Shown: piece after piece, positions 1 to 7,798 of the stretch
Numbering within the stretch: the stretch's first letter is position 1
How the letters are laid out: the number at the start of each line of letters is the position of its first letter
Assembly: GCF_024628865.1 (NCBI RefSeq)
Contig: NZ_CP102384.1
Location: forward strand, 3,607,001 to 3,671,000
Source of the DNA: Sphingopyxis sp. DBS4
GTDB lineage: Bacteria > Pseudomonadota > Alphaproteobacteria > Sphingomonadales > Sphingomonadaceae
Direction: 5' to 3'
DNA length: 64,000 nt
Program-made: the position numbers and the translations under genes
The notes under the pieces: model-generated
The model's input: only the letters and a program-made list of their open reading frames with translations
What the model was told of the DNA's origin: nothing
The model's database searches: none

Positions 1-990
1 CGGATCACCGGCATACGGCGCCAATTGTCGAAGGAGCTGGGCTTCGTCGTACCGGCGGTTAAAGTCACCGACGATCTGTCGCTGCCCGGCAACGTCTATC
101 GCATCGCAATCGCCGGGGTGATCGTCGGCGAGGACGAGGTCTTCCCCAACGAGATGCTCGCGCTCGATTCGGGCGATCTCGTCACCAAGGTCACCGGTCG
201 GCCGTGCAAGGACCCGACCTTCGGGCTCGACGCGCTCTGGATTCCCAAGAGCGCGCAGAACGACGCGATCGCGGCGGGCTATACCGTCGTCGATCCGGCG
301 ACCGTCGTCGCGACCCACCTCAACAACAGCATCGTCGCCTCCGCCACCGACCTGTTCGGCATCGACGACGCGCAGGCGCTGATCGATACGCTGAAGACCC
401 TTTATCCGCAGCTCGCCCAGTCGCTGACGCAGGGCTATCCGCTGCCGCGCGTTGCCGCGCTCTGCAAGGCGATGCTGATCGAGCGCGTGCCGCTGCGCGA
501 TTTCCGCAAGATCGCCGAGGCGATGGTATCGCTCGGCAGCCTGCAACTCGGCGACGCCGACCTGGTCGAGGCGGTGCGCCAGCGCATCGGCGCGCTGATC
601 GTCCAGACGATCGTGCCGAGCCGGATGCCGCTGCCCGTCGTCACCTTCAGCCCCGAGATCGAGGTGCTGCTCAACCAGGCGGTGCGCGCCAACCCCGGCG
701 CCGAATGGCCGTTCGAGCATGGCATGGCGATGAAGATCGTCGAGCAGATCGGCGAAGCGGTCGAACCCCTGCTGCTGTCGACGCGCAGCTTCGCGCTCGT
801 CGCCTCGCCGCTCTGCCGGTCGGCGCTGTCGCGGCTCGTGCGCGCGACCTTCCCCGACGTCGCGGTCATTTCCTACCTCGAGATACCGGCGAACAAGGCG
901 ACCGAGATCGTCGCGACGATCGGCGCCGAAATCCCCCGCCTCACCAGCGGCGAAGACGCCCAGATGAAGGACGAGCCCCATGAGAATTGA
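1..990 (+). CDS. flhA: Flagellar biosynthesis protein FlhA, C-terminal part (5' end outside window)
   Basis: The reading frame is open from the first base and encodes the last 329 residues. FlhA is the inner-membrane export-gate component of the flagellar type III secretion system. Its cytoplasmic C-terminal domain docks chaperone-substrate complexes. The window starts in the conserved region just after the membrane domain (RITGIRRQLSKELGFVVP) and runs through the whole cytoplasmic domain, with family motifs such as DPATVVATHL, PLPRVAALCKAMLIERVPLRD and SYLEIP. No membrane segment is left in this fragment. It overlaps the start of fliA by 11 bases, so the two are translationally coupled parts of a flagellar operon. 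The ending is intact. Confidence 0.95.
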   Translation, partial: RITGIRRQLSKELGFVVPAVKVTDDLSLPGNVYRIAIAGVIVGEDEVFPNEMLALDSGDLVTKVTGRPCKDPTFGLDALWIPKSAQNDAIAAGYTVVDPATVVATHLNNSIVASATDLFGIDDAQALIDTLKTLYPQLAQSLTQGYPLPRVAALCKAMLIERVPLRDFRKIAEAMVSLGSLQLGDADLVEAVRQRIGALIVQTIVPSRMPLPVVTFSPEIEVLLNQAVRANPGAEWPFEHGMAMKIVEQIGEAVEPLLLSTRSFALVASPLCRSALSRLVRATFPDVAVISYLEIPANKATEIVATIGAEIPRLTSGEDAQMKDEPHEN

Positions 991-1726
991 GCCCGCCGAG
1001 CAGTTCGCGGCGGCATCCGCCCGCGCGCCGATCCCGCGCGGCTATGGCGAGAGCGCCGAGGCGCTGGTCGAGGAATATGCGCCGCTGGTCCGCAAGATCG
1101 CCTGGCAGGTCCATTCGCGCGTGTCGCGGACGAGCGACCTCGAGGATCTGATCCAGGCCGGGCTGATCGCGCTGATCGAGGCGAGCCGCAGCTATGAGGA
1201 GCGCGGTTTCGCCTTCGCAACCTATGCGACGACACGCATCCGCGGCGCGATGATCGACCAGCAGCGGCGCGAAGCCGACGTCGGGCGATCGGCGATGGTC
1301 GCGGCGCGGCAGCTGCAGGCGACCCGCCGCGCGCTCGAACAACAGCTCATGCGTGCACCGAGCGCGGCAGAAATGGCCGCGGCGCTCGACATGTCGGCCG
1401 AGGAGTATTTCGCGCTGGAGAAGAATGCGACCCATGGCCGCTCGATCTCGATCGAGGATCTGATGGAGGACGGCAGTTTCCTGTTCGCCGACGACCGGAT
1501 CGGCGCGGGCGAGGCGTGCGAGCAGGAGGATATGCTGGACGCGCTGCGCCAATGCGTCGGCCGGCTGGCCGAGCGCGAGCAGATGGTGCTGCAACTCTAT
1601 TTCTTCGAGGAGCTTAACCTGCAGGAGATCGGCCTGACGCTCGACGTCAGCGCCGCGCGCGTCTGCCAGATCAAGCGCGACGCGATGGCGAAGATCGACC
1701 GGATGATGCGCGAGATGACCGAATGA
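980..1726 (+). CDS. fliA: Flagellar sigma factor FliA (sigma-28)
   Basis: A 248-residue sigma-70 family protein that directs RNA polymerase to late flagellar promoters. Region 2 is clear (DLIQAGLIALIEASRSYEER, then YATTRIRGAMIDQQR), region 3 follows, and region 4 has the -35-binding HTH near residues 205-235 (LNLQEIGLTLDVSAARVCQIKR). Length and the absence of region 1 fit FliA. The ATG at 980 lies inside the end of flhA. No anti-sigma gene flgM is visible in the window. Confidence 0.93.
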   Translation: MRIEPAEQFAAASARAPIPRGYGESAEALVEEYAPLVRKIAWQVHSRVSRTSDLEDLIQAGLIALIEASRSYEERGFAFATYATTRIRGAMIDQQRREADVGRSAMVAARQLQATRRALEQQLMRAPSAAEMAAALDMSAEEYFALEKNATHGRSISIEDLMEDGSFLFADDRIGAGEACEQEDMLDALRQCVGRLAEREQMVLQLYFFEELNLQEIGLTLDVSAARVCQIKRDAMAKIDRMMREMTE

Positions 1727-1742
1727 GCGCGCCCGACCGGGC

Positions 1743-2234
1743 TCAGGCGGCGCGGCTGTATCCGCCGCGCACCGCCGCGTTCATCTTGTCGAAATAGCTT
1801 GCCATCTTCTCGGCGCCCGCTTCGGTGAGCCGGACGATCGTGCGGCGCCGGTCGCGCTCGTCGATCGTTCGCCTGGCGAGCCCCGCACCTTCGATCGCCG
1901 CGATCATGCGCAGGCCCGACGACAGCGGCACCCCGGCGCCGGTCGCCAGATCGCTGGCGCTCAGCGTGCGGCCATTGGCGTTCGCCAGCATCAGGTCGAG
2001 CATCATGTCCCAGATGGCGCCCGACATCTGCGCGGTGCCGAAATGGCTCTTGCGCATCCGCCGGATCTGGATGCTGAGCGATAGCTGGTCGATGAGCCGC
2101 GGCTGCGCTTCTTCAAGCCCGAAGGCCGCATCAGGCCTCGGCTGATCTTCGCCGGCGCTTTTCGCCAGCATGTCGTGAATCTGGTCGATCCGCGACCGGA
2201 TTTCGGCGATGTCATGATCTGCGAATTGTTGCAT
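1743..2234 (-). CDS. MarR-like winged-helix regulator
   Basis: 163 residues. The C-terminal half resembles MarR-family winged helices: a recognition region near 90-125 (LSASDLATGAGVPLSSGLRMIAAIEGAGLARR) followed by the wing DERDRRRTIVRLTEAG, which carries the DxR pattern typical of MarR wings. The N-terminal 70 residues are helical and not recognised. It is the last gene of a minus-strand set of four with gaps of 49, 11 and 25 bases that starts with a membrane-anchored LuxR-type protein. The target is unknown. Its stop lies 16 bases from the end of fliA, which converges on it. Confidence 0.75.
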   Translation of the reverse strand: MQQFADHDIAEIRSRIDQIHDMLAKSAGEDQPRPDAAFGLEEAQPRLIDQLSLSIQIRRMRKSHFGTAQMSGAIWDMMLDLMLANANGRTLSASDLATGAGVPLSSGLRMIAAIEGAGLARRTIDERDRRRTIVRLTEAGAEKMASYFDKMNAAVRGGYSRAA

Positions 2235-2259
2235 GGAGCCCCCCGGCTGCCTTTCATCT

Positions 2260-2682
2260 TCAGGCCGCGGCTTCCCTTCGCCGATTGGTCGAACCCGATG
2301 CGTAGAGGATCAAGAAAAGGATCGGGTAGGAAATATACATTGAAAGCAGCGCATAGGGGCGCGCCAATATCTCCGAAAACATCAGCTTCTGAACATGCCC
2401 GAAAATCGCGATCAATTGCCATCCGGTAATCCAGTATGGCCAGAAACGATTTGTTTTCAGGGCGATAAACCAAAAACTCGCCAAGGCGACGATGTCGATC
2501 GCGAAGATATTATATTCAATATGCGACCAATTCGGTTGGGGTGCCAGGACCGTGGTGCAGACCGAGGCGAGCAGCGCGGTACAGGCTGCCCAGCGTTCCA
2601 AGGGGCCGCCGCGCCACATCGCGACGGCCACCGTGAGCAACAAAACCGCATAATAGCTCGCCACGGTCCACATCCGGATCAT
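2260..2682 (-). CDS. Small integral membrane protein, unknown function
   Basis: 140 residues with four likely membrane helices (about residues 5-25, 30-47, 60-78 and 112-130). A charged C-terminal tail (TNRRREAAA) is probably cytoplasmic. I recognise no enzyme motif. It lies 11 bases after the upstream 119-residue gene and 25 bases before the MarR-like gene, so it is probably co-transcribed with two regulators. Base composition here is somewhat less GC-rich than in neighbouring genes. Confidence 0.65.
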   Translation of the reverse strand: MIRMWTVASYYAVLLLTVAVAMWRGGPLERWAACTALLASVCTTVLAPQPNWSHIEYNIFAIDIVALASFWFIALKTNRFWPYWITGWQLIAIFGHVQKLMFSEILARPYALLSMYISYPILFLILYASGSTNRRREAAA

Positions 2683-2693
2683 TTACCCCTGCG

Positions 2694-3053
2694 TTACGAC
2701 GCGCGAGCGAGCGGAAGCGGCACGACGTCGCCGTCTTCGGCCAATGCGCCCGACGGCGGCTTGACGCCGGCACCGAACATGCGGGTGCCGAGGCCGACCT
2801 GTTTCTGCGTCGCGGTCAGCGCGATATGGGCGTCGGTGAGCAGCTGGCGGACTTCCCCGGCGGCGGCCAGCGCGTGTGCGACTTTCGCTACCGCTTCCTG
2901 GCCGACGATCGCCGACATATTGGTGTCGCGGCGCGCGGCGGGAAGCGCGGCGGCGAGCTGGGCGATGCGGATCATGGTTTCGTCGATGGCGTCTTCGGCC
3001 TGATGCAGTTCGCTGGCGATCTTTTTCGCCGCGGAAAGTCGTTCGTTCAGCAT
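2694..3053 (-). CDS. Conserved-looking hypothetical protein, 119 residues
   Basis: A small soluble protein, predicted mostly alpha-helical over residues 1-90 (LSAAKKIASELHQAEDAIDETMIRIAQLAAALPAA is an example of its Ala-rich amphipathic character, split here across two helices). It has no signal peptide or membrane segment. No family was recognised. It is the second gene of the four-gene minus-strand unit, 49 bases after the LuxR-like gene. Its position between regulator genes suggests a partner or ligand-sensing role, but this is only context. Confidence 0.6.
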   Translation of the reverse strand: MLNERLSAAKKIASELHQAEDAIDETMIRIAQLAAALPAARRDTNMSAIVGQEAVAKVAHALAAAGEVRQLLTDAHIALTATQKQVGLGTRMFGAGVKPPSGALAEDGDVVPLPLARAS

Positions 3054-3102
3054 GTTTCCTGGTCCTTGAAAGCGAATGCCGACGGTTTCCCCCCCGCAGC
3101 AT

Positions 3103-3594
3103 TCAGGTCAAAACACGACCCAGACCGACAAGGATCGAATAGAGAGCGGAAAAAGCCAATATGGTCGCAAAGGCGATCAGGATCGGCCAGATGATCCTTT
3201 CCATCAATCCGTGCCGGTTGGCCGGCTGGGACGCGGTAGGAAATGGCGAACCGATGTCGAAAAACCGCCGGATCGAACCTTGCCCCGGCTCGGCTTCATC
3301 GGCGGAAGCGGCCTCGCCTAGGTCGATCAATTGATATGTCAAAGGCTGATAGGGAGTAACTTGGTCGAATACACCGTGACGCGCGAGGACCGTTGCGGCT
3401 TCTATTCTGTTAGAAACATTAAGTTTTTTTAACACGCGCCGGACGCGTTCGTCGACCGTATGCGGCGACACATCCATAATGCGAGCAATTTCCTTGGAAT
3501 TTTTGTGCTCGAAAACATGCCGCAACGTTTCGATTTGCGCGGCCGAAAGGAGACTGATGTAATTGTCTGGGTCACCCTGCACGCGTGAGGGCAT
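3103..3594 (-). CDS. LuxR-type HTH protein with a C-terminal membrane anchor
   Basis: 163 residues. A GerE/LuxR-type helix-turn-helix occupies residues 15-73 (LSAAQIETLRHVFEHKNSKEIARI, then DVSPHTVDERVRRVLKKLNVSNR). It sits at the N-terminus, the reverse of normal LuxR regulators. A linker of about 60 residues follows, then one hydrophobic helix at about 134-157 (IIWPILIAFATILAFSALYS) and only six residues after it. This is the layout of a tail-anchored, membrane-tethered DNA-binding protein without a receiver or autoinducer domain. It heads the minus-strand operon that ends with the MarR-like gene. Confidence 0.8.
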   Translation of the reverse strand: MPSRVQGDPDNYISLLSAAQIETLRHVFEHKNSKEIARIMDVSPHTVDERVRRVLKKLNVSNRIEAATVLARHGVFDQVTPYQPLTYQLIDLGEAASADEAEPGQGSIRRFFDIGSPFPTASQPANRHGLMERIIWPILIAFATILAFSALYSILVGLGRVLT

Positions 3595-3702
3595 AGAGCA
3601 TCACGAGTCGAAATCAAGTTACGTACCTAAGCGATTCGCGCTCATGTTACCCGATTCTTTTCGCGACATGGCTCTCCGTCACCGCCACGAAGGCGCCCCG
3701 GT

Positions 3703-3716
3703 GGACAACATTGTCC
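3703..3716. promoter_or_regulatory. Inverted repeat upstream of fdhD (possible operator)
   Basis: GGACAA and TTGTCC are separated by two bases and lie about 22 bases before the fdhD start codon. The spacing would suit a repressor site over a promoter. No binding protein is known from the sequence, so this is only a candidate. Confidence 0.25.
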
Positions 3717-3738
3717 GGCACGCGATAGGCTGGCGGCG

Positions 3739-4563
3739 ATGACGATCGACAGCGACCACCCGGCGCCGAAGGACGCCGCAACCACAGACCGGCCGGTCCG
3801 GCGCCTTGGCCTCGCCACCCCCGGCGACGCCGAACTGATCCGCGTTCTGCCGGTAGAAGCGCCGGTGTCGGTCGAGGTGTGCGGCATCGGCTATGCCGTG
3901 ATGATGGCGACCCCAGCCGATCTTGAGGATTATGCCCTCGGCTTTGCGCTGGCCGAGGGGCTGGTCGACACCCCCGCACAGTTGAACCGCGTCGACGCGC
4001 ACTCGATCGAAGGAGGGTGGGCGCTGCGGCTGTGGCTGGCGCCCGAGCGCGCCGCGCTGGCGCTCGAGCGTGCGCGGCGACGGGTCGGCGAAAGCAGCTG
4101 CGGACTTTGCGGGATCGAGAATATCGAGGAGGTGCTGCGCCCGCTGCCCCCCGTCACCGCGCGGCTGGAGGTCGGCCGCGCGGCTATTGCCGCCGCTCTC
4201 GCCGCGCTGACCGCGCACCAACCGCTCGGCCGTGCGACCGGCGCCGTTCACGCCGCCGCCTTTTGCGCCCCGACCGGCGACATATTATGCGTGCGTGAAG
4301 ATGTCGGGCGCCACAATGCGCTCGACAAGCTGATCGGGGCGCTGGCGTGGGCCGGAACCGATCCCGCCACCGGTTTCATCCTGCTGTCGGCGCGCTGCAG
4401 TTACGAACTGGTCGAAAAGACGGTGCGCGCGGGCTGTTCGCTGCTCGTCACCATATCGGCGCCGACCAGCCTCGCCGCCGACCGCGCCGCCGCCGCCGGG
4501 CTGACGCTGGTATCGCTGGCGCGCACGGATTCGGCGCTGCTCGTCAGCGGCGCCCTCGATTAG
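3739..4563 (+). CDS. fdhD: Formate dehydrogenase accessory sulfurtransferase FdhD
   Basis: 274 residues. FdhD transfers sulfur to the molybdenum cofactor, which activates formate dehydrogenase-type enzymes. The family Cys motif CGLCG is present with Cys121 and Cys124. The conserved C-terminal blocks EDVGRHNALDKLIG and SARCSYELVEKTVRAG are intact. Its likely client is the YdeP-type molybdopterin oxidoreductase encoded convergently just downstream. The ends of fdhD and the DUF1345 gene overlap by four bases tail to tail. The ATG at 3739 was chosen because it begins the family-length protein. Confidence 0.93.
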   Translation: MTIDSDHPAPKDAATTDRPVRRLGLATPGDAELIRVLPVEAPVSVEVCGIGYAVMMATPADLEDYALGFALAEGLVDTPAQLNRVDAHSIEGGWALRLWLAPERAALALERARRRVGESSCGLCGIENIEEVLRPLPPVTARLEVGRAAIAAALAALTAHQPLGRATGAVHAAAFCAPTGDILCVREDVGRHNALDKLIGALAWAGTDPATGFILLSARCSYELVEKTVRAGCSLLVTISAPTSLAADRAAAAGLTLVSLARTDSALLVSGALD

Positions 4564-5207
4564 GATCCACCGATCGCGTTCACCGTGAACGCCAAAATCC
4601 CCATGTTGAAGACGAACGCCGCCATGCAATGACCAAGCACGACGCGCCGCATATGCGCGCCCGATATGGTGATATCGGACGTCTGGAAGGTCATGCCGAG
4701 CGTGAAGCTGAAATAGAGGAAATCCCAATATCCGGGTTCCTTCACTCCCGGCACCTCGATCCCGCCGCGATCGCGGCCGCCCGTCTGCCGGTAATAGAGA
4801 TGGGCGTAGTGGAGGGTGAAGACGGTGTTCGCAAAGAGCCAGGCAAGGATCAGCGTCGCGACGATCAGCGCGATCTGCGCGTGGTCGAGCGGGCCGGGGC
4901 TAGCGATCAACGTGCCCACCGCGAACAGAATCACCAGCGACAGCAGCACCGAGATCGCGAGCAGCCCGGCGCGGTTCGCGTCATTATCCTCCGACCGGCG
5001 GCGCATCTCGGCGGCGTTCGATCGCAGCAGCGGCGCCTCTGCCGCGAGAAAGACCAGCGCGGCGAGGTCGAAGCCGACCAGCAGCGCGGCGCGCGGATTC
5101 TGCCCGAATGCTGCCGCCGCGCCGCTCGCGAGGAGCAGCACCGTCGCAAACAGCAGGAAGCGCGTCGGCGCCAGATGCCGGCCGGGAGCGAAGCGCCGCG
5201 ACCCCAT
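4560..5207 (-). CDS. DUF1345 family membrane protein
   Basis: 215 residues with about five membrane helices (near 14-34, 42-64, 78-100, 108-135 and 190-212). The family signature is present: HYAHLYY in the fourth helix, and YWDFLYFSFTLGMTFQTSD before the last helix. Function is not established. The ATG at 5207 is five bases after the stop of the molybdopterin oxidoreductase, so the two are probably co-transcribed. The open frame continues upstream of 5207, but that part only mirrors the overlapping enzyme gene and was not used. Confidence 0.82.
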   Translation of the reverse strand: MGSRRFAPGRHLAPTRFLLFATVLLLASGAAAAFGQNPRAALLVGFDLAALVFLAAEAPLLRSNAAEMRRRSEDNDANRAGLLAISVLLSLVILFAVGTLIASPGPLDHAQIALIVATLILAWLFANTVFTLHYAHLYYRQTGGRDRGGIEVPGVKEPGYWDFLYFSFTLGMTFQTSDITISGAHMRRVVLGHCMAAFVFNMGILAFTVNAIGGS

Positions 5208-5212
5208 CGATA

Positions 5213-7492
5213 TCAGACGGCCGGCGGCACGGCGACGATCCGCACCGGGATCGACTTGGCGGCGGGGCAGCCGCTGACCCGGTCGAACAGTTCGAGCGGC
5301 AGCAACGGGTTGAGTTCGGGATAATAGCCCGCGACCGCGCCGCGCGGCATCGGATAGTCGATCAGCGTCAAATCCTCGACGCGCCGCGCGAACCCGTCGG
5401 CGGCGATCGTTTCGAGCGCGATCTTCGCGCCCGGATCGAGCCCGCGCGCCGCGCGGTCCTCGGCATTGACGAACAGGATCATCCGGTCGTTGTAGACGCC
5501 GCGATAGCGGTCGTTGTAGCTGTAGATGGTGGTGTTGAATTGATCGTGCGAGCGCACCGTCGCGAGCCGCAGCATGGCGGGGTCGTCGACCGGTGCATTG
5601 GCCGCGAGCCCCGGCAGGATCAGGAAATTCGCCTTGCCGTTCGGGGTCAGCCACACCCGCCGCCGCGGCGCGACATCGAGGTGGAACCCCATCGGCGCAT
5701 TGATGCGCTCGGCAAAGCCCTCGTAGAGCGCGGGATAGACCTCGGCGATCTTGTCGCGGATCGCGCCATAATCGTCGATGTAGCGCACCCAGTCGACCTT
5801 GCTTTCGGGCAGCGCCGCCATCGCCATGCGGCAGACGATCTCGATCTCGGGCCTGCAGTCGGCGCTTGCGGGATCGAGGACTCCGCGCGAGGCGGTAACG
5901 TTCGACATCGAATCCTCGATCGTCACGAACTGTTCGCCCGCCGCGGTCTCGATCCGCTCCGAGCGCGCGATCACCGGCAGGATCAGCGCCTCACGCCCGT
6001 GCACCAGATGCCCGCGGTTGAGCTTGGTCGCGATGCCGACGGTCAGGTCGAGCTTTCGCATCGCATCATAAGACCGATCCGTATCGGGGATCGCGCGTAC
6101 GAAATTGCCGCCCAGCCCGATGAAGACACGCGCCGTTCCCTGCTCCATCGCTTCGACCGATTCGACGGTGTGATGCCCGTGCTCGCGCGGCGGATCGAAG
6201 CCGAAAACGTCGCGGACGCGGTCGAGATAGGCCTGCGTCGGCTTTTCGTCGATGCCGACGGTGCGGTCGCCCTGCACGTTCGAATGGCCGCGGATCGGCG
6301 AGATTCCGGCGCCCGGCCGGCCGAAATTTCCCTTGAGCAGCAGGATGTTCGCGATCTGCTGGACGAGGCTCGACCCGAGCTGATGCTGGGTGATCCCCAT
6401 GCCGTAGCAGATGATCGTCGCCTTCGAGCGGATATAAATGTCGGCGCAGCGACGGATCTGCTCCTTCGAAATACCCGACGCCTCGACCATCGCGGGCCAG
6501 TCCTGCGCCCATATATCCGCCCCGAGCGCCGCGAACCCCTCGGTATGCTCGGCGATGAAGCCGCGATCGAAGATCGTCTCGCCCGCCGCCTCGCGTTCGA
6601 ACATCGCGCGCATCATGCCTTTGAGGAAAGCGAGGTCGCCGCCGATGCGGATATGCACGAACTCGCTGGCGATCGGGGTCGAACCGAAGGTCGCCATCTG
6701 CACGACGTCCTGCGGCTCGGTGAAGCGGATCAGCGCGCGTTCGGGCATCGGGTTGACCGCGACGATCGGCACACCGCGCTTTCGCGCCTCGACGAGGCTG
6801 GTCATCATCCGCGGCGCGTTGGTGCCCGGGTTCTGGCCGATGACGAAGATGGCCTCGGCATGGTCGAAATCGTCCAGCACCACCGTGCCTTTGCCCACCC
6901 CGATCGCAGGCGGCAGGCCGCGGCTCGTCGGTTCGTGGCACATGTTCGAGCAGTCGGGGAAATTGTTGGTCCCATACTCGCGCACGAAGATCGAATAGAG
7001 GAAGGCGGCCTCATTCGGCGTGCGGCCCGAGGTGTAGAATTCGGCGTGGTGCGGGCTATCGAGGCCGCGAAGATGGCGGCCGATCGTCGCGAACGCCTCA
7101 TCCCAGCTCACCGGCACATAATGGTCGCTCGCTGTGTCGTAGCGCATCGGTTCGGTGAGCCGCCCCTGCATTTCGAGCCAGTAGTCCGACTGCTCCATCA
7201 GCTCGGACACGCTGTGCGCCGCGAAGAAATCGCGCGTGACGCGGAATTTCGTTGCCTCGTGCGCGAGCGCCTTCGCGCCATTCTCGCAAAATTCGAGCTT
7301 CTTGGTGCAGACCGCGTCGGGAAAGGCGCAGCTCGGACATTTGAAGCCGCCGGGCTGGTTCATCGACAGCAGCGCGCGCGACCCCTTGGTGACGACGCTC
7401 TGTTCGAGCAGCACCTTCGCCGTCGCCGCCGCCGCGCCCCAGCCGCCAGCGGGGCTGTTATAGGTCTTGTAGCGGGGTCTATCCTCGGCCAT
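5213..7492 (-). CDS. FdhF/YdeP family molybdopterin-dependent oxidoreductase
   Basis: 759 residues from the ATG at 7492, which gives the family-like start MAEDRPRYKTYNSPAGGWGA. An in-frame ATG at 7552 would add 20 residues containing three Cys and seems less likely. The protein belongs to the formate-dehydrogenase-H-like YdeP group. It has a short Cys cluster (KCPSC at about 51-55), the motif DCSNMCHEPTS in the molybdopterin domain, and a C-terminal dinucleotide-binding domain (VRSHDQFNTTIYSYNDRYRG). The substrate is uncertain: YdeP proteins are linked to acid resistance in E. coli, and related proteins are annotated as formate dehydrogenases. fdhD next door supports molybdenum-cofactor maturation. 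Confidence 0.88.
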   Translation of the reverse strand: MAEDRPRYKTYNSPAGGWGAAAATAKVLLEQSVVTKGSRALLSMNQPGGFKCPSCAFPDAVCTKKLEFCENGAKALAHEATKFRVTRDFFAAHSVSELMEQSDYWLEMQGRLTEPMRYDTASDHYVPVSWDEAFATIGRHLRGLDSPHHAEFYTSGRTPNEAAFLYSIFVREYGTNNFPDCSNMCHEPTSRGLPPAIGVGKGTVVLDDFDHAEAIFVIGQNPGTNAPRMMTSLVEARKRGVPIVAVNPMPERALIRFTEPQDVVQMATFGSTPIASEFVHIRIGGDLAFLKGMMRAMFEREAAGETIFDRGFIAEHTEGFAALGADIWAQDWPAMVEASGISKEQIRRCADIYIRSKATIICYGMGITQHQLGSSLVQQIANILLLKGNFGRPGAGISPIRGHSNVQGDRTVGIDEKPTQAYLDRVRDVFGFDPPREHGHHTVESVEAMEQGTARVFIGLGGNFVRAIPDTDRSYDAMRKLDLTVGIATKLNRGHLVHGREALILPVIARSERIETAAGEQFVTIEDSMSNVTASRGVLDPASADCRPEIEIVCRMAMAALPESKVDWVRYIDDYGAIRDKIAEVYPALYEGFAERINAPMGFHLDVAPRRRVWLTPNGKANFLILPGLAANAPVDDPAMLRLATVRSHDQFNTTIYSYNDRYRGVYNDRMILFVNAEDRAARGLDPGAKIALETIAADGFARRVEDLTLIDYPMPRGAVAGYYPELNPLLPLELFDRVSGCPAAKSIPVRIVAVPPAV

Positions 7493-7568
7493 CGCGCATT
7501 CCGGCAATCGTTTCGACGTGCAAGTAAAGCATAGCCACGCCGATTTATCCATCGGCCATCGGCCGACG

Positions 7569-7706
7569 AAAAGCGGCCAGCCCCCAGGGGCGAGGGCTGG
7601 CCGGATGCAGGCGGGCGCGGGCTAGCGGGTGCCGGGTGAAACCCGCGCCCTCCTGCGGTCAGGGTCGTCCGGGAACGCAATCAAACCCGGACACCCCCTT
7701 GCTAGA
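7569..7706 (-). ncRNA. Candidate structured RNA with intrinsic terminator (sRNA or leader/riboswitch)
   Basis: Read on the minus strand, three strong stem-loops follow each other. Stem 1 pairs 7662-7673 with 7686-7696 (GGGT/ACCC and GTCCGGG/CCCGGAC around one bulged base) with a 12-base loop. Stem 2 pairs 7607-7621 with 7642-7656, 14 of 15 positions, with a 20-base loop. Stem 3 pairs 7574-7583 with 7594-7603, ten perfect pairs, and is followed on the minus strand by C then TTTT, as in an intrinsic terminator. In addition CTAGC at 7622-7626 in loop 2 is complementary to 7701-7705 at the RNA 5' end, which could make a pseudoknot. The terminator lies 77 bases before the oxidoreductase ATG. I do not recognise the family. 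The 5' end is a guess. Confidence 0.6.
7574..7603 (-). terminator. Intrinsic terminator of the candidate RNA
   Basis: A perfect ten-pair GC-rich stem (arms 7574-7583 and 7594-7603) with a ten-base loop. On the minus strand it is followed by CTTTTC. No coding gene on either strand ends here, since both flanking genes start outward, so it must end a short transcript or act as an attenuator. Confidence 0.6.
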
Positions 7707-7798
7707 CGCCGCCGCCCGTCCGCGGCATGACCGCCAGATGACAATATCGTAATCCACGGGTCAGCTTGCGGAGCGGGCCGGGCGCTTAAAAGCGACGC

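Noticed and set aside
5108..7534. A plus-strand open frame of 808 codons opposite the molybdopterin oxidoreductase
   Set aside because: The minus-strand enzyme has strong motifs over the same bases. The plus frame has none.
7553..7798. 4.5S RNA, tmRNA or RNase P RNA as identity of the structured region
   Set aside because: The conserved sequences I would expect (for example the SRP GGAAGCAGCC region) are absent.
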